64,000 nucleotides of DNA from Globisporangium splendens (Eukaryota > Oomycota > Peronosporomycetes > Pythiales > Pythiaceae). This document shows positions 8,474 to 19,600 of this stretch, piece after piece. The notes under the pieces were generated by a model, which had not been told where the DNA came from, did not search any database, and was given only the letters and a program-made list of their open reading frames with translations. A program made the position numbers and the translations under genes. The number at the start of each line of letters is the position of its first letter. The first letter of the stretch is position 1. The stretch lies in contig VFIW01000117.1 in the NCBI GenBank assembly GCA_006386115.1, forward strand, positions 62,001-126,000. Reading direction: 5' to 3'.

Positions 8474-9549
8474 ATATGAAACGCGTAGAAGCACTTTGTA
8501 TGTGAATATTCTTCGAGCGCACATCTACCTTTCTCTGTGTACGCGAAACATGAAACTTGTTTTTGATGGCGTGTAAATTGAGTAGAGAGCTATTAACCTC
8601 GTTGCCTTCGGTAGGAACCTTCTAAACAGTCCTTTGACAGGCAACGATGTCTCGTGCATGTGGACACCATCTCAATACTTTGTGTTGCCGTCTCGTCACT
8701 TGCGACTAGGTAGATTCCTTTTGGTTGGTTTAGAAATTCTCTCTTCCATATTTGTAGGGTGCTTTATGGCAATGACCCCAGCTTCAACATAGCATTACGT
8801 CCATACGTGAGAGACATTCTTCGAGCGGAAACCTGAAACACAAGAGTCTCTTGTCACTACGAACGTACAACGTAGAAAAAAGCTTGCAGAGATCGGCGGA
8901 ATTTAATCCTTTTCGAGGCGACAAGTCGAAACTCGCTCACAAAATTTGTAGATTTCAACACCGGCTGGTAACATTGGTCACGAATTCCTGTCGTCTTGAG
9001 TGCTCGTCCAGTCTTCTTCCGTTATCGAGTGATTAAGCGACTACTGCCGGATGCTGCTGGTCGCAGCATGCGCGCGCGTGTGTCACATTATGCAAGTGTG
9101 GCAATATAGCAAATGAGCGCACGCACCTCACAATGTGAAATGATACAGAAACGGCGCGTCCATGTGGCCTGACCTTCACACATGCAGCAGCGGCAATGCT
9201 GGCGAGCGCATGTCCACGTGGGATTCCTGCGAACTTCGTATCTGAAGCTTCAATGCGAACTTTACAAGACCGCGTTGACTTTTTTTGCATAAGTCGACAG
9301 TTGCTAACACTTCGTATTTAACAACTTTTTCAGATGCAACACGGCTGAAGTTGCCCAAAACGGTAAATATTGTTGCTCGTTGGTTATGCACAAAAAAAGA
9401 GCGAAAGCGTGCTTGCTCCTAAAAATGCTGCTCTCTCTCTCTCTTTCTCTCTTTATTCGCTCGCTCGCTCTCGTGTCGTTCAAAAACGTCTACAACTGGA
9501 CTCCGTCACTATAACTCTACATGCGCGTCTGTCTCCGCCATTCGCTAGC
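8474..9549. other. Intergenic region, no gene seen
   Basis: About 1.1 kb between the 3' ends of two convergent genes. It holds a CT-rich simple repeat near 9430-9452 and no open frame with protein-like composition. Confidence 0.6.
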
Positions 9550-10314
9550 TCAGGCCATCTTGCCCGCCTGAGAATTCATGTTACTGCCCTTCATAAAGCT
9601 GCTGGGCGGCGGCAGCGTCAGGTTCGCGGGTGTGGCGCTGGATCGGAAACTGTCGAGTTTGCCTGGCAGCTGCTGCGTCAGGAAGCTGATCGGCGGCAGG
9701 CGGCCGCCCGTGGGTGTGCCTGGGAATGCGCCGCCACTGCTGCTATTCGCGTCCGCCATCGTCTGCTGCACACGCGAGTGGTTGTGCAGATGGTACGGAT
9801 TCAGGAACGCGCCGTCGAGCTGGTGCTCCCCTCCCTGGAGGTCGTATGCTGCTCTATCGATGTCCATGGGCGACGCGGGCGTGGACGGCGCGTCACTGCT
9901 CGACACGTCAGACGCGTTCGAGCAAATCGAGTGGCGTGGCCCTCTGCGGTTGCCGCCGATGGGAGTCGACGCACTGCCGCCGACGAGCACGCCCATGCCC
10001 ATGCTGCCTAACTTGGCACGCCGCGCGACGCTGACCATGCGGTGCTTGCGGTCGGACTTGCGCTGGTGCTCGTTCTGTCGGATGCGGTGGAAGTGGCAGA
10101 GCGTGTGCAGCTGGCCGTTGCGCTTCGTGGCGCGCGGATTCGAGCACTTGCCGGACTTGTACTTGCAATGCTGCGCCGAGCTGCGTGGCGACGCCAGCGG
10201 TCCGCAGGACGAGGCGTTGGTGGCCGTCGCGGCCGCGGCGCTGGTGTAATGCGCCAGCATCTCCTTCGTGTTCGCGCGGTGCTTGAATGCTTGCGGCTGC
10301 TCCATATCGTGCAT
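9550..10314 (-). CDS. Protein with an oomycete-type Cys/His basic motif
   Basis: Single-exon frame of 254 residues from the ATG at 10314 (MHDMEQPQ). Upstream in-frame codons are Phe/Leu-rich and lie in likely 5' UTR. Residues about 49-95 form a compact basic motif: CKYKSGKCSNPRATKRNG, then LHTLCHFHRIRQNEHQ and RKSDRKHRM. I know related Cys-Cys-Cys-His-rich motifs from many predicted oomycete proteins, and none has a function I can name. The spacing of Cys and His could bind zinc and the charge could favour nucleic acid. The rest is low complexity, with SSSDAPSTPASP and a Pro-rich C-terminal half. A regulatory role is only an inference. Confidence 0.7.
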   Translation of the reverse strand: MHDMEQPQAFKHRANTKEMLAHYTSAAAATATNASSCGPLASPRSSAQHCKYKSGKCSNPRATKRNGQLHTLCHFHRIRQNEHQRKSDRKHRMVSVARRAKLGSMGMGVLVGGSASTPIGGNRRGPRHSICSNASDVSSSDAPSTPASPMDIDRAAYDLQGGEHQLDGAFLNPYHLHNHSRVQQTMADANSSSGGAFPGTPTGGRLPPISFLTQQLPGKLDSFRSSATPANLTLPPPSSFMKGSNMNSQAGKMA

Positions 10315-12490
10315 ATTCGGTGCGGTGTGTCTCTGTCTATGCGCGTGGTCTCTCTTTATAAAAGAGAGCGATTCTGCACGTGCGGGTGGGAGTGCAAAAG
10401 CGAATCTGAGTCGCTCGTTATGGAGATGGCATGTGCTCCGAGAGGTTGGGAGAAAGAACGAAAATAAAGAAGAAATGGTTGCACAATGGAGCAAGGGGGT
10501 GAAGAACATATACAAAGGGGTCGGCGAGTTCTTTCCACATAACAAACAAACTATCTATTTGATTGCATATGAGTGAGCGCGATCGCAAATATACCAAGAG
10601 CAGAAAAATATGGAAAGAATCGCGGGGGAAGCCTGAGCGAACGAAAATAGAAAGAAACACAAAAGCAACAAAAAGAGCAGAAAGGGCGCAGAATAGGAGG
10701 CCACGTCAGTGTGGTACAGGGAGTCAGGAATGCAGAGCAGCCCCTCTCGAATCGCATACGCGCAGAATCGACACGCGCTCGCACTTGAAGTTTGTATGAT
10801 CGTAGAGTTTTTTTGTTTTGTTTTTTTCACACTTTTGCACTCCGACGTCGATCAGCCGAATGGCTCATTTGATCAATTCACAAGGGTAAAGAGCTGTGCA
10901 AAGGTTTCCTCAATACTTCACATTGAAGTATGACATTTCTGTGAAAGGGTGTGTGCTAACCCTCTTGAAGTAGATGTTATTCAACTCATCGGGTTGAAGC
11001 GGGTATGGACAGACTGAGGTGAGCAGTCAGACTGCACCATCTTATGAGTGCAGCTGGCGTCCCACTCTCGCGCACGACCCGCATCGTCGTGCCATGAACA
11101 CGACAGCTGAGTCCATAAAGAACCCAAGAGCTGCTCGTTTGTGTGAGCGAGACGGGGCTTCTCTCATCAAAAGACTACAGTAAACCATTTCATATCCATA
11201 TCATTCGGTGCTTGCCATTGAAAGTTGAGTATTACAGATATGCCATGCATTACGCATAAAGAAAGACAGTCAATAAGAAATGAGTGGGTTGGTTTATTCG
11301 GAAAGAAAAAAAGACAGCAAACTGCGCAGAACCCTCAAAAAGCGCATGCCCTATTGAACAGAATAAACTAGTAAATATGCGTAGCGAGAGGTTTGCAGTC
11401 AAAAAGTGTAGCTTGTCGAAAGGACGCGAAGGCTCTCTTGCTCTTTTTTGCGTCTCTCCCTCGTGCACTGAGCCCATTTCGTTTGATTATTCTTTTTCGT
11501 TTATTTCGCATTCTCGTGGTTTCGCTGCACCAGCACGCTGTCGTCGCGTCGCAAAAGTTCAAGTTCACCATTGTGCATTCCTTTGTATGCATACATTATA
11601 TATATGTACAAAAGAGCGTGTCCATGTACGAGCATAAAGTACACATGGATCCCCTTGAGACGGAATGTGGAAAAAAGAAACGTAATCGCATGTACATGGA
11701 GGTGAGTTCAGTTCAATGCAGTTCGTTTGGTCCCATGGAATGGATCCCTTCGCTATATGCCAACCGTCTCCTTCTTATTCGCACATGTGTAACGCACCTT
11801 TACGAAGAGCTCGCTTGAAGCGCTACACTTCATGTTGAAGAGCTCTCTCCCTGTGGATGCTTCTATCATGTGTCTCTATTTTCCGTAACACGCTGGTCAC
11901 TTGCTCATGCTCTGTTCTTGTTTCTTTCGCGCTTGCGCGCATGTTCTTTATGAAGCCATCAAATGTATCTCTTTCTCTGTATCCTGCAAATACGTAAAGA
12001 GAAATACATCAACAAGCATCAACAGACGCCTCTCCGCGCGCAAAAGGTCACACAGGTGTGCAGATATGCAAGCCTGTGGTGTCCCCGAAAATACACAAAA
12101 GGAAAGAAATAAAGAACAAGAGCGAAAAGAAAGAAGGTGGTGCGAAAAGTGTAGCTTAGGCTGCTATATCCTTATTAATAAATAGAGAAAATAGATGCAT
12201 TCGAAAAAGAGAAGGCGTTTTCTCTTTTTCGCATGTACATTCTCCGCCGCTCTTTTCACTTCCACGTCAATAAATAAAGCGTCATCTTTATATTTATACC
12301 AGAATGGATGGGGTCGTTTATGAAGAGCTGCAGCCACGCATCTGTTCTTTGTCTTTCTCAAGCGGAGAGAACGCAGCAGACATCGTCGTCATCCTTACAG
12401 ACTGCTCTCCATATACTTGTTTCCATGTACGCATAGTGTACACATGACGGAGCTGCCGCACGAGAGCTGTGCTGCTATGGCGTGACCAAT
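10315..12490. other. Long intergenic region (2.2 kb), no gene seen
   Basis: Both strands carry only short frames of A/T- or Lys/Phe-rich composition. It is A-rich near 10560-10700 and 12100-12200. A perfect small inverted repeat lies at 10913-10931. It includes the 5' flank of the leftward gene ending at 10314 and of the rightward exchanger gene. Confidence 0.55.
10913..10931. repeat. Perfect 8-bp inverted repeat with 3-base loop
   Basis: ATACTTCA, then CAT, then TGAAGTAT. It could be a small hairpin or a palindromic protein-binding site. It lies about 600 bp upstream of the gene ending at 10314. Confidence 0.5.
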
Positions 12491-12493
12491 CAG

Positions 12494-14120
12494 GTGCAGC
12501 TCTTGTTCTACTTTTCGCTCTTTCTCTTCTGCTGCTCGCGGCTGTGCTCCCGAGCAACAAGGTGGTGTACCACTGGCACTCCAAGTACGTCCCGGAGGCC
12601 GCAGGTTCGTTGTCTTCATTCTCATATATGCATTTTATATAATGACTCGTCTGAGTTGTGTGCTTTGATAAAACTATGCCGGCTCTGGGGTCCAGCACCA
12701 TCGCCAAGTCGGCAAGTAGTTTGCATATGTGTATAAAGTAAGCTACACAGCTAAAAGTCTCACGTGGCATTTCGTATTTGGAAAAACACATCTTATGACG
12801 TCTGACGCAAACACGTTTTTCGTGATCCTCCTGCCGCCCATTATCTTCAACTCGGGTACCCAAGTTCGCTCTCTACATGTCAATTATCGCTACACCAGTG
12901 TCTCGAGCCTCTCGGTATATATGAAAATACGTCAAAATGTGCAGGTTGCACGAAGAAGCGCTGCTTTTTCTTTGAGAACCTGCGCAGCATCCTGTCGTTC
13001 GCGATCCTGGGCACGTCCATCTCGAATCTCGTCGTCGGCATCCCGCTCTTCATCGCCCGACGCATCGGACTCAGCGTGCGGCTCTCGATCGCCGAGTGCC
13101 TCATCTTTGGCGCGCTCATCAGCACCACAGTGCAATAAATAGCTGCTTTCTTATACAAAGACGAACGAATATGGATTTCTGACCCTTAACATGCGTGATT
13201 TGAGGATCCGGTGTCAACGCTCGCGACCTTTCAGGAGCTCGACGTGGACCTGACGCTGTTCTACGTCGTGTTTGAAGAGAGCGTGCTCAACGACGCCGGC
13301 TCCATCGTGCTCTTCACGACGTTCTCCAAGTTCATCGGCTACACGTACACGCTGAGAGCTGATTCATTTCATTGTTCTTTATGTGCATAGTTGCTCGCGC
13401 ATCTTCCACTCGCTTGTGCATTCGCTGACGAGCGGCTACCACGTGGATCTGATCATCTGCACCGTGCTGTTTTGCTTCCTCGGCCGTGCCGCGCACGTAT
13501 ATCCGATCTCGCGATTCCTCAACAAACGGCTCGCCGAGCCGCTGTCCATGAACCAGCAGCACGTGCTCTGGTTCAGCGGTCTGCGCGGCGCCGTCGCGTG
13601 CGCTTTGGTCTCGTCATTCCCAGGCGAACACCGCGAGGTGCGCAGTTCTTCACCTAGGTTTATTGCCTTTTGCTCGTATGGACTGAGCCTAATTTCGAGT
13701 GATCTGTGCCTGGATATGCATTTAGGACATTGTGGCGACGACGATGGCGATCGTACTGCTGACGGTGTTTTGCATGGGCGACGGCACGATCTCGATGTTC
13801 GAGCGGCTGCAGATCGCGCTCGACAAGAGTGTGCGTCCCATGGACCGCATGAAGCTACTGCAGTACGACGCGACGTACGTTTTCTTTATAGATTTGCATA
13901 TATACGTACTTTCCATAATCCATGTCACCGCTTGCCTGCGCTGCTTCCTGTAATGGCGTAGACGATCGTCATCGCATGGGGTTCTCACCTTGAACGAGTG
14001 AAGTCTCCCTCGGTGGTCAGTTCTATCATCGAAAGAAACAAACAGACTTCAACTTCCGCGCAAGTGCACTCAGCACCGCCAGAAAGCAGCACCAGTGACG
14101 TGTCACCCGTGCGCGGATGA
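12494..14120 (+). CDS. Na+/H+ exchanger (NHE family), 5' end uncertain
   Basis: Spliced membrane antiporter of the NHE/CPA1 family. A hydrophobic first segment (ALVLLFALSLLLLAAV) near 12500 leads to the family signature FFVILLPPIIFNSG (about 12815-12857). After an intron, FFFENLRSILSFAILGTS and ECLIFGALISTT follow. After another intron comes DPVSTLATF, with the ion-site region FEESVLNDAGSIVLF. Later there is the conserved GLRGAVACALV, then MAIVLLTVFCMGD. Introns include about 12857-12951, 13129-13206 and 13648-13727. The C-terminus depends on the last splice: the frame can end near 14000 or at the TGA at 14118-14120. The N-terminal exon(s) and the exon between about 12603 and 12800 could not be resolved. 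The family exchanges Na+ or K+ for protons across plasma or endosomal membranes. Confidence 0.75.
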
Positions 14121-14896
14121 TGACGCAGCGCCATTGAAGTTGCGCGCACAGTGGGAGGGAGGAAAGCACACACAACACCGTGAGCAGCTTCAGAAGAAGA
14201 AAGGGAAACGCAAGCGCAGTGGACAGAAAGACTGAAGATTCCTATTACTGTATCTGACGTAATGGAGGCTCTCAATGCTCCTGTCGTAGCCATTCGTTCT
14301 CGTGTCGTGGGGAAAATGACGCGACATCACACCGTGAGAGAGAGAATGCTTGACACGCTGACAGGCAAACTGACACGGACGGCGCGTCACCTATGTGGTG
14401 AATGATGCGTGCTTCAAGTCAACAGAGTGTGCGTATACTGTATACTGTCCCAAAAATCACTGTTTGGTTCTGTGTGCAAAACGACAGATCATGTGTATAC
14501 TGCCGTAAATACTTCCTACCTTGTTCTCAAACGCTGCGATATTTATCATCCGTGCATTGGTTCCGCATTTCCGTTTCCACTTCCATCCCACCTTGTTTTG
14601 GTAACACAATGTCGTCTCTAGCATCTGTATTCACTGTACCAGTGCAGTTTTCCCCATCACGCATCCATTATTATCGAGTCACAGTCCTTTTCGACGTGGC
14701 TCTGGCACCACCGTCCGCGCTTCCGACGCGAGGTACATGCGCGTTCCTTCTTCCCCCTTCTCTCTATGTAAATATATGCGCTCACCTCTGTGTGTGTGTG
14801 TGTATGTGCGTATATGCTCTCTATCTGTCTGTCTGTCTGCGCGGCGTCGCCCCTGTACTCGAATCAGTCCCTACGCATAGACACACAGCACAGAAG
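14121..14896. other. Intergenic region, 5' flank of the EEP gene
   Basis: No gene seen. It contains a short GT/TG-rich run (14788-14806) and a TCTG tandem (about 14826-14840) shortly before the ATG at 14897, probably 5' UTR or promoter sequence. Confidence 0.5.
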
Positions 14897-16355
14897 ATGC
14901 TGGAGCTGGTGCGGCGGCGCGCGGTCCCGCGCACGCTGTCGCTGATGACGTTCAACGTGCTGGCGCCGTGCTACTTTCGCCACGGCGGGCGCGTGGAGAG
15001 CGACGACCGCACGGCGTTCCTGTCGCGCGCGCAGGCGCTGATCCACGCCATCCAGCGCGAGCGCTGCGACCTCGTCTGCCTCCAGGAGTACTGGTTCAAC
15101 CGCGAGTACCAGGCCACGTTCCGGCGGGCGTTCTACCTGTCGCACTACATCCACACGCTCAAGCGGCCAGGTATTTAACGTCTATAGAGAGAATGCGGAT
15201 GTGTGCGTATATGGAGCTTACATATACATGGGGATTATGTGCAGGCGATAAAGAGGACGGTCTGGCGATCTTTGTGGAGAAGAACAAGTACGAGATCCAC
15301 CACGTGCAGCACATCGACTTTGAAGCCGACCAGGCGGGCGACCGCGTCGCGCTGCTCATGCACGTCGCCACCAAGTGGAACCGCCACGACGTACCGCTCG
15401 CGCAACGCGTACGCTTTATAATGAAATCTCTCTATCGGTTGCACATATCGTATAACTTTACTGACGACGCTTGTGTCTCTATGTGTGCGCATTTTGGCAG
15501 TCGTTCTTGGTGATCAATTCGCATTTGACGTTCCCACACTGCCAGATGTACAAGGACATGCGGCTGGACCAGATCAAGGTCGTGCTCGAGTCCGTTCGCG
15601 ACTATGTCACGCGCGAAAGCCTCGAGAATGTGCCCGTGGTACGCTCTTTTGTCGTTTCTCCTTGCCATAAGCAGTCTAAGCGCATTGCATGCTAACACCA
15701 TGCGCTTTTTTGATATACGTAGCTGATGTGTGGCGATTTCAATGATTTCAATGACCCAGTGCACTCGCTGGTGATGAAAAGCGGGTATGCGAGCGTGTTT
15801 GCGCACCTCCACGGCCGCGAAGCCAAGATCACGCACTGCAACCACAACAATCGCGAAGTCGGGGTCGATTTCATCTTTGCGTCGCATGTCCAAGGCAGAA
15901 ACAGCAGACCCAGTAGCAACAGCAGCGTTTTGACGACAAGACGACGCGCTAGTGAGCTCGTGGTAGAGTCCCCAGACCCCAAAGGCACCGGCCGGAGTAC
16001 CATGCGCGCCGTCATTGAAGAAGAGGAAGAAGTGAAAGCAGTAGATCCACGTGAGGCTAGCAGCTCATTGACAGACACGAGTCTGCAACTGGTGCCGCGC
16101 ACGTGCCACTTGTCGCCGCGCAACCTCACGGACGAGACGCGTCTGAAGCGGCCGCGATTTGGGCACGACTGGCGCAAAGTGCAGCCTCCTTTACAGCACG
16201 ACGACAACACCGAAAATGATGAAGACCAGCAGCAGCTTTATGACGAGGACGCGCTCGTGGATTACTGGTGCATGGTGTCAGACCATCGGCCGCTCGTGGC
16301 CATGTTTGACGTGCTGTCGCCTTCACCGACGGCCTCGCGCCTCATTTTGCCGTGA
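14897..16355 (+). CDS. Endonuclease/exonuclease/phosphatase-family protein
   Basis: Four exons: 14897-15170, 15245-15408, 15501-15638 and 15723-16355. Junctions are GT-AG and keep frame. EEP-fold motifs appear in order: MTFNVLAPCYF (Asn), CDLVCLQEYWF (metal-binding Glu), LVINSHLTFP, LMCGDFNDFN (Asp and Asn), VDFIFAS, and the catalytic SDHRPLVAMF near the C-terminus. This is the arrangement of Mg-dependent phosphodiesterases such as CCR4/Angel/nocturnin and related neutral sphingomyelinase-like enzymes. The substrate cannot be told from sequence. Between VDFIFAS and YWCMVSDH lies an extra segment of roughly 120 residues, acidic and low complexity (EEEEEV, DDNTENDEDQQQ), which is unusual for the fold. 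No signal peptide is seen. Confidence 0.85.
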
Positions 16356-16605
16356 GAGTTTGGGAATAAGCGAGAGCGGAGTTTTGGGAGAGCGACATCG
16401 TCATTGAAAACGAGAAAGCTACAGCTACAGCAACGAGAGCAAAATAAAGAGCGAGAAGAAGGGAGATAAAGGGGGCTCCCTTGTGGTAATTTAAACGGAA
16501 AAGAAACGCGTAGAGTTTTGTCGAAAGCAAAGAGGTGTGTACGCGTGAGGGTCTCTATGATATTGTGGTGTGTGAATCTGTTGTTGTCTGTAGGCACCGG
16601 ATGAC

Positions 16606-19600
16606 TCAGAATGGCGTGACATATGGATCCAGAGTGTGCCTGTAGGACGAGACATCGCGGAGCGCGTGCAGCAACTCGCGTTGTGCGGCTTCGGCATCTG
16701 CGAGCGCCGCGGCGACGTACTGCTCCTTCCAGATGCGGAACGATCTTCGCAGCAGCACACTGAGCAGCTTCTGAGCCATTGCGCGAGCGACCGCGACGTC
16801 AGCACTGCGACCAGAGCGCGCCATCGTCAGCGGTACAAGTCCTCGACCTCGTTGTCGTTGCCGCGTTCGAGTCACGAGCAGCGACTTCAAGTTGTCGAAT
16901 GCGTGACGAAGCCGCCGTTTGCGGAAATGGCGATGAATCAAGAGCAGCATCCTGAACGCGGACACTTTCTGCTCGATGACAAACGCCTGTTGCAAGTGGT
17001 GCATCTCTTCGAGCGCCATCAAGAGCATACTCCCAGCAAATTGCACTCGGGGAAGCCGCCAGGGCATCGCGCGGAATGGGATCGTCGCGAGCGTCGGGGA
17101 AATGGCCTGTGTGTGCGCAAACCAGATCCAGAGTGCGTGCCGCTGCACACGCAAATGCTGGTGACGTACACTTTGGATCAGCATCGTGAACGCTGCGAGG
17201 TGAACGCGTTTCCTGCGAAGCATCAACTTCGAGGTGATCTTACGCTGCATGCATTGCCAGCGTGTCGACTGCACTCTGCGGTGATACTCGTTGAAGCTGC
17301 AGTACCACACGCGAGGAATCTCAGGAGCTTCTCGTAGCTTTCTTGCTTTTCTTGCCGGCTTCAATGACGTCTGGATGCAGAGCACGGGGTGAATTCGATT
17401 ATGATACGACTTCAATTGTCTGCGCCAGGCCACAAAGTGTCGTCGCAAGACATTGTACCTCGATTGAAGCTCCTGACTCACGAGCTCTCGCTCGTGACGC
17501 CGCGCAGTGCGTGCTTTCCAGTGCGCGTAGCAACCATGCACAAGTCATTTGTCGTGGTGCTTTGTGACCAAGGTAAGCAGCACTTGAGTGCGCTTTCTCG
17601 ACTTGCGCTGGTGACAGACACAAATTTCGAGCAAAAGAGCCCGAGGTTACGCTGTCGTAGCTCCTGGATGCGGTTCTTTTATACCATGGTCTCCACAAGC
17701 AGCGACTCGTTTCTCGTCGTCAACGTGTCAACCTTGTCACGCTGTTGCTCGGATTCGATGGCAAAGAGCACGACGCGTTCACGCTCCACTTCGAGAGATG
17801 CATGGCGCACAAAGCGATGCCATGTGCTCCATGCCGCGTGAAGCGTGCGATGCGCTCGCGATGTGAAGATCCGATGGTACATGAAGGTCTTGATATCGCG
17901 GCATCGCTGCGCGTCCGCAGCCCAGGCTTCAAAACAAATGGATAGCGTTCGCTGGGTCCGCGTTTGCTGCCATTTGCAGAGCAGCCTCAATGTCGCTTTG
18001 CGTGTGTTGATGAACATTTTCCAGTGCGTTACCACGCTGTGCAGCCTACGGCGCTCGTATCGTCGTTGGGTGACGGCCATGAACCGCTTCATGGTCTTTT
18101 TCGCGTCCCAGAGCAGCTTCCAGCTCGCGAAAATAGCACTTAGGCATGTTTGTTGCCGTCTTCTTAGCATGATTGCGATAGTTTTGAGCACGTGCTGCTT
18201 CTTTTGCTGCCGCAGCGCGTTCTGAGCTGAAAGCACGACGGCCATCGATGCGCGGTGCGACTTCACCTCATAAAACTGAAACTGAAGCTTTTTGAACCAT
18301 TTGCGAAGTTGCCAGACACGGAGAATCGCCCCCAGACAATGTAAAAGCGTCTTCCGACGCTGTTCTGTTAGCACGAGCGCCTTCCACGTGTGAAGCACGC
18401 GTGTCATGACCTTGCGGCCACTGCCTCGACGGTAATTTTGCCAGAGCAGCGCCACAGTTCTCTTCACACGAGTATACTGGAGCCACATTTGAAAGACTGA
18501 GGTAGCGAGTCGAAAGTTGCGAGTTGCCGTGAACTGCGTCATGTTGGTTTGGAGCACGCGCTTCTTCTCGTGAAGGAACGAACGCCATTGCGTGAAGCAG
18601 GACGCCAGACACGGCCGCGTCCACGCTGTGTGCATCATCATGGCGACTCGCTTGGCGTTCGCGGCTTGACTGCGCTGGAGCTCCTGCTTGGCACGTAGAA
18701 GCTGGTCGTGGTGTCCAACCTTGAGCGCTTGGTATCGCCACTGGTGGAGAGCTGAGCGCAGCTCCAAACGCCGTTTGCGACTCATGGCATGGTTTAGAAT
18801 GGTCATTCGCTGCGTCCGACGTGTGGAAACTGATTGCCAGGCTGCAAAGCACTGCTTTGTTAGCCTGGTCGAATCGATGCGCTGATTTATCGTCATCCAG
18901 TGCCTCAACAAGTGCCGCAGACACATCTTGTGCTGCACGAATGTGCACCATTGAATAAACGCATGTCGCTGACAGTGCTTAGAGTGACGGCGAGCCACCA
19001 GATTGACCAGAATGTGGTCAAACCGTGCGCTGGCATCTTGCTGCTTGATCGCGAGTATTGCGCCAGTACTTGCGAGCTGGTGTTGGCGCTTCCACTTGTG
19101 CCATGCAACACGCAGCGCCCAGCATCCTAGCATTTGAAATACCTTGCCACAGCCGCCAATGCCTTGGCTACGGTGCATGAGCTGGCTTTGCAGCCGTCGC
19201 CTGCATTAAGGAGCTTCTGGTGCACGAAAACACGATCCAGCGTCTCAAATCGGAGCTGTAGCTCGCGGTACGACGTCCACTTCCGCCAGACCGAGCGTCG
19301 TACAAGCTGTAAGCGTACTTGGATTACTTTGTGGATCCGCTGGCGTCTCACTTTCCGAGCCTTTGCCATCCGAGACCATGCAGCAAAGTATCCTTTCAGC
19401 GACTTGGATATCCACAGTGTCCGCATCAGTTGGACACTGCGCTCTTGCGACCGATCAAGCAGGATCTGACTCACAGTCGCGTGCAGGTAGAACGCGTGGT
19501 GTCTCGCAACGCGCTCCCATTGCTGGAACCCACGCCGCAATGCCTGTTTATCGATTTGAAGCAGCCATTTACGCACCACGCACTTCTTCTGGTGCTGCTG

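Noticed and set aside
7666..8576. Two other long frames on the plus strand and one on the minus strand through the SOD gene
   Set aside because: All are Arg-rich shadows of the GC-rich SOD coding frame, which alone has a signal peptide and metal-ligand motifs.
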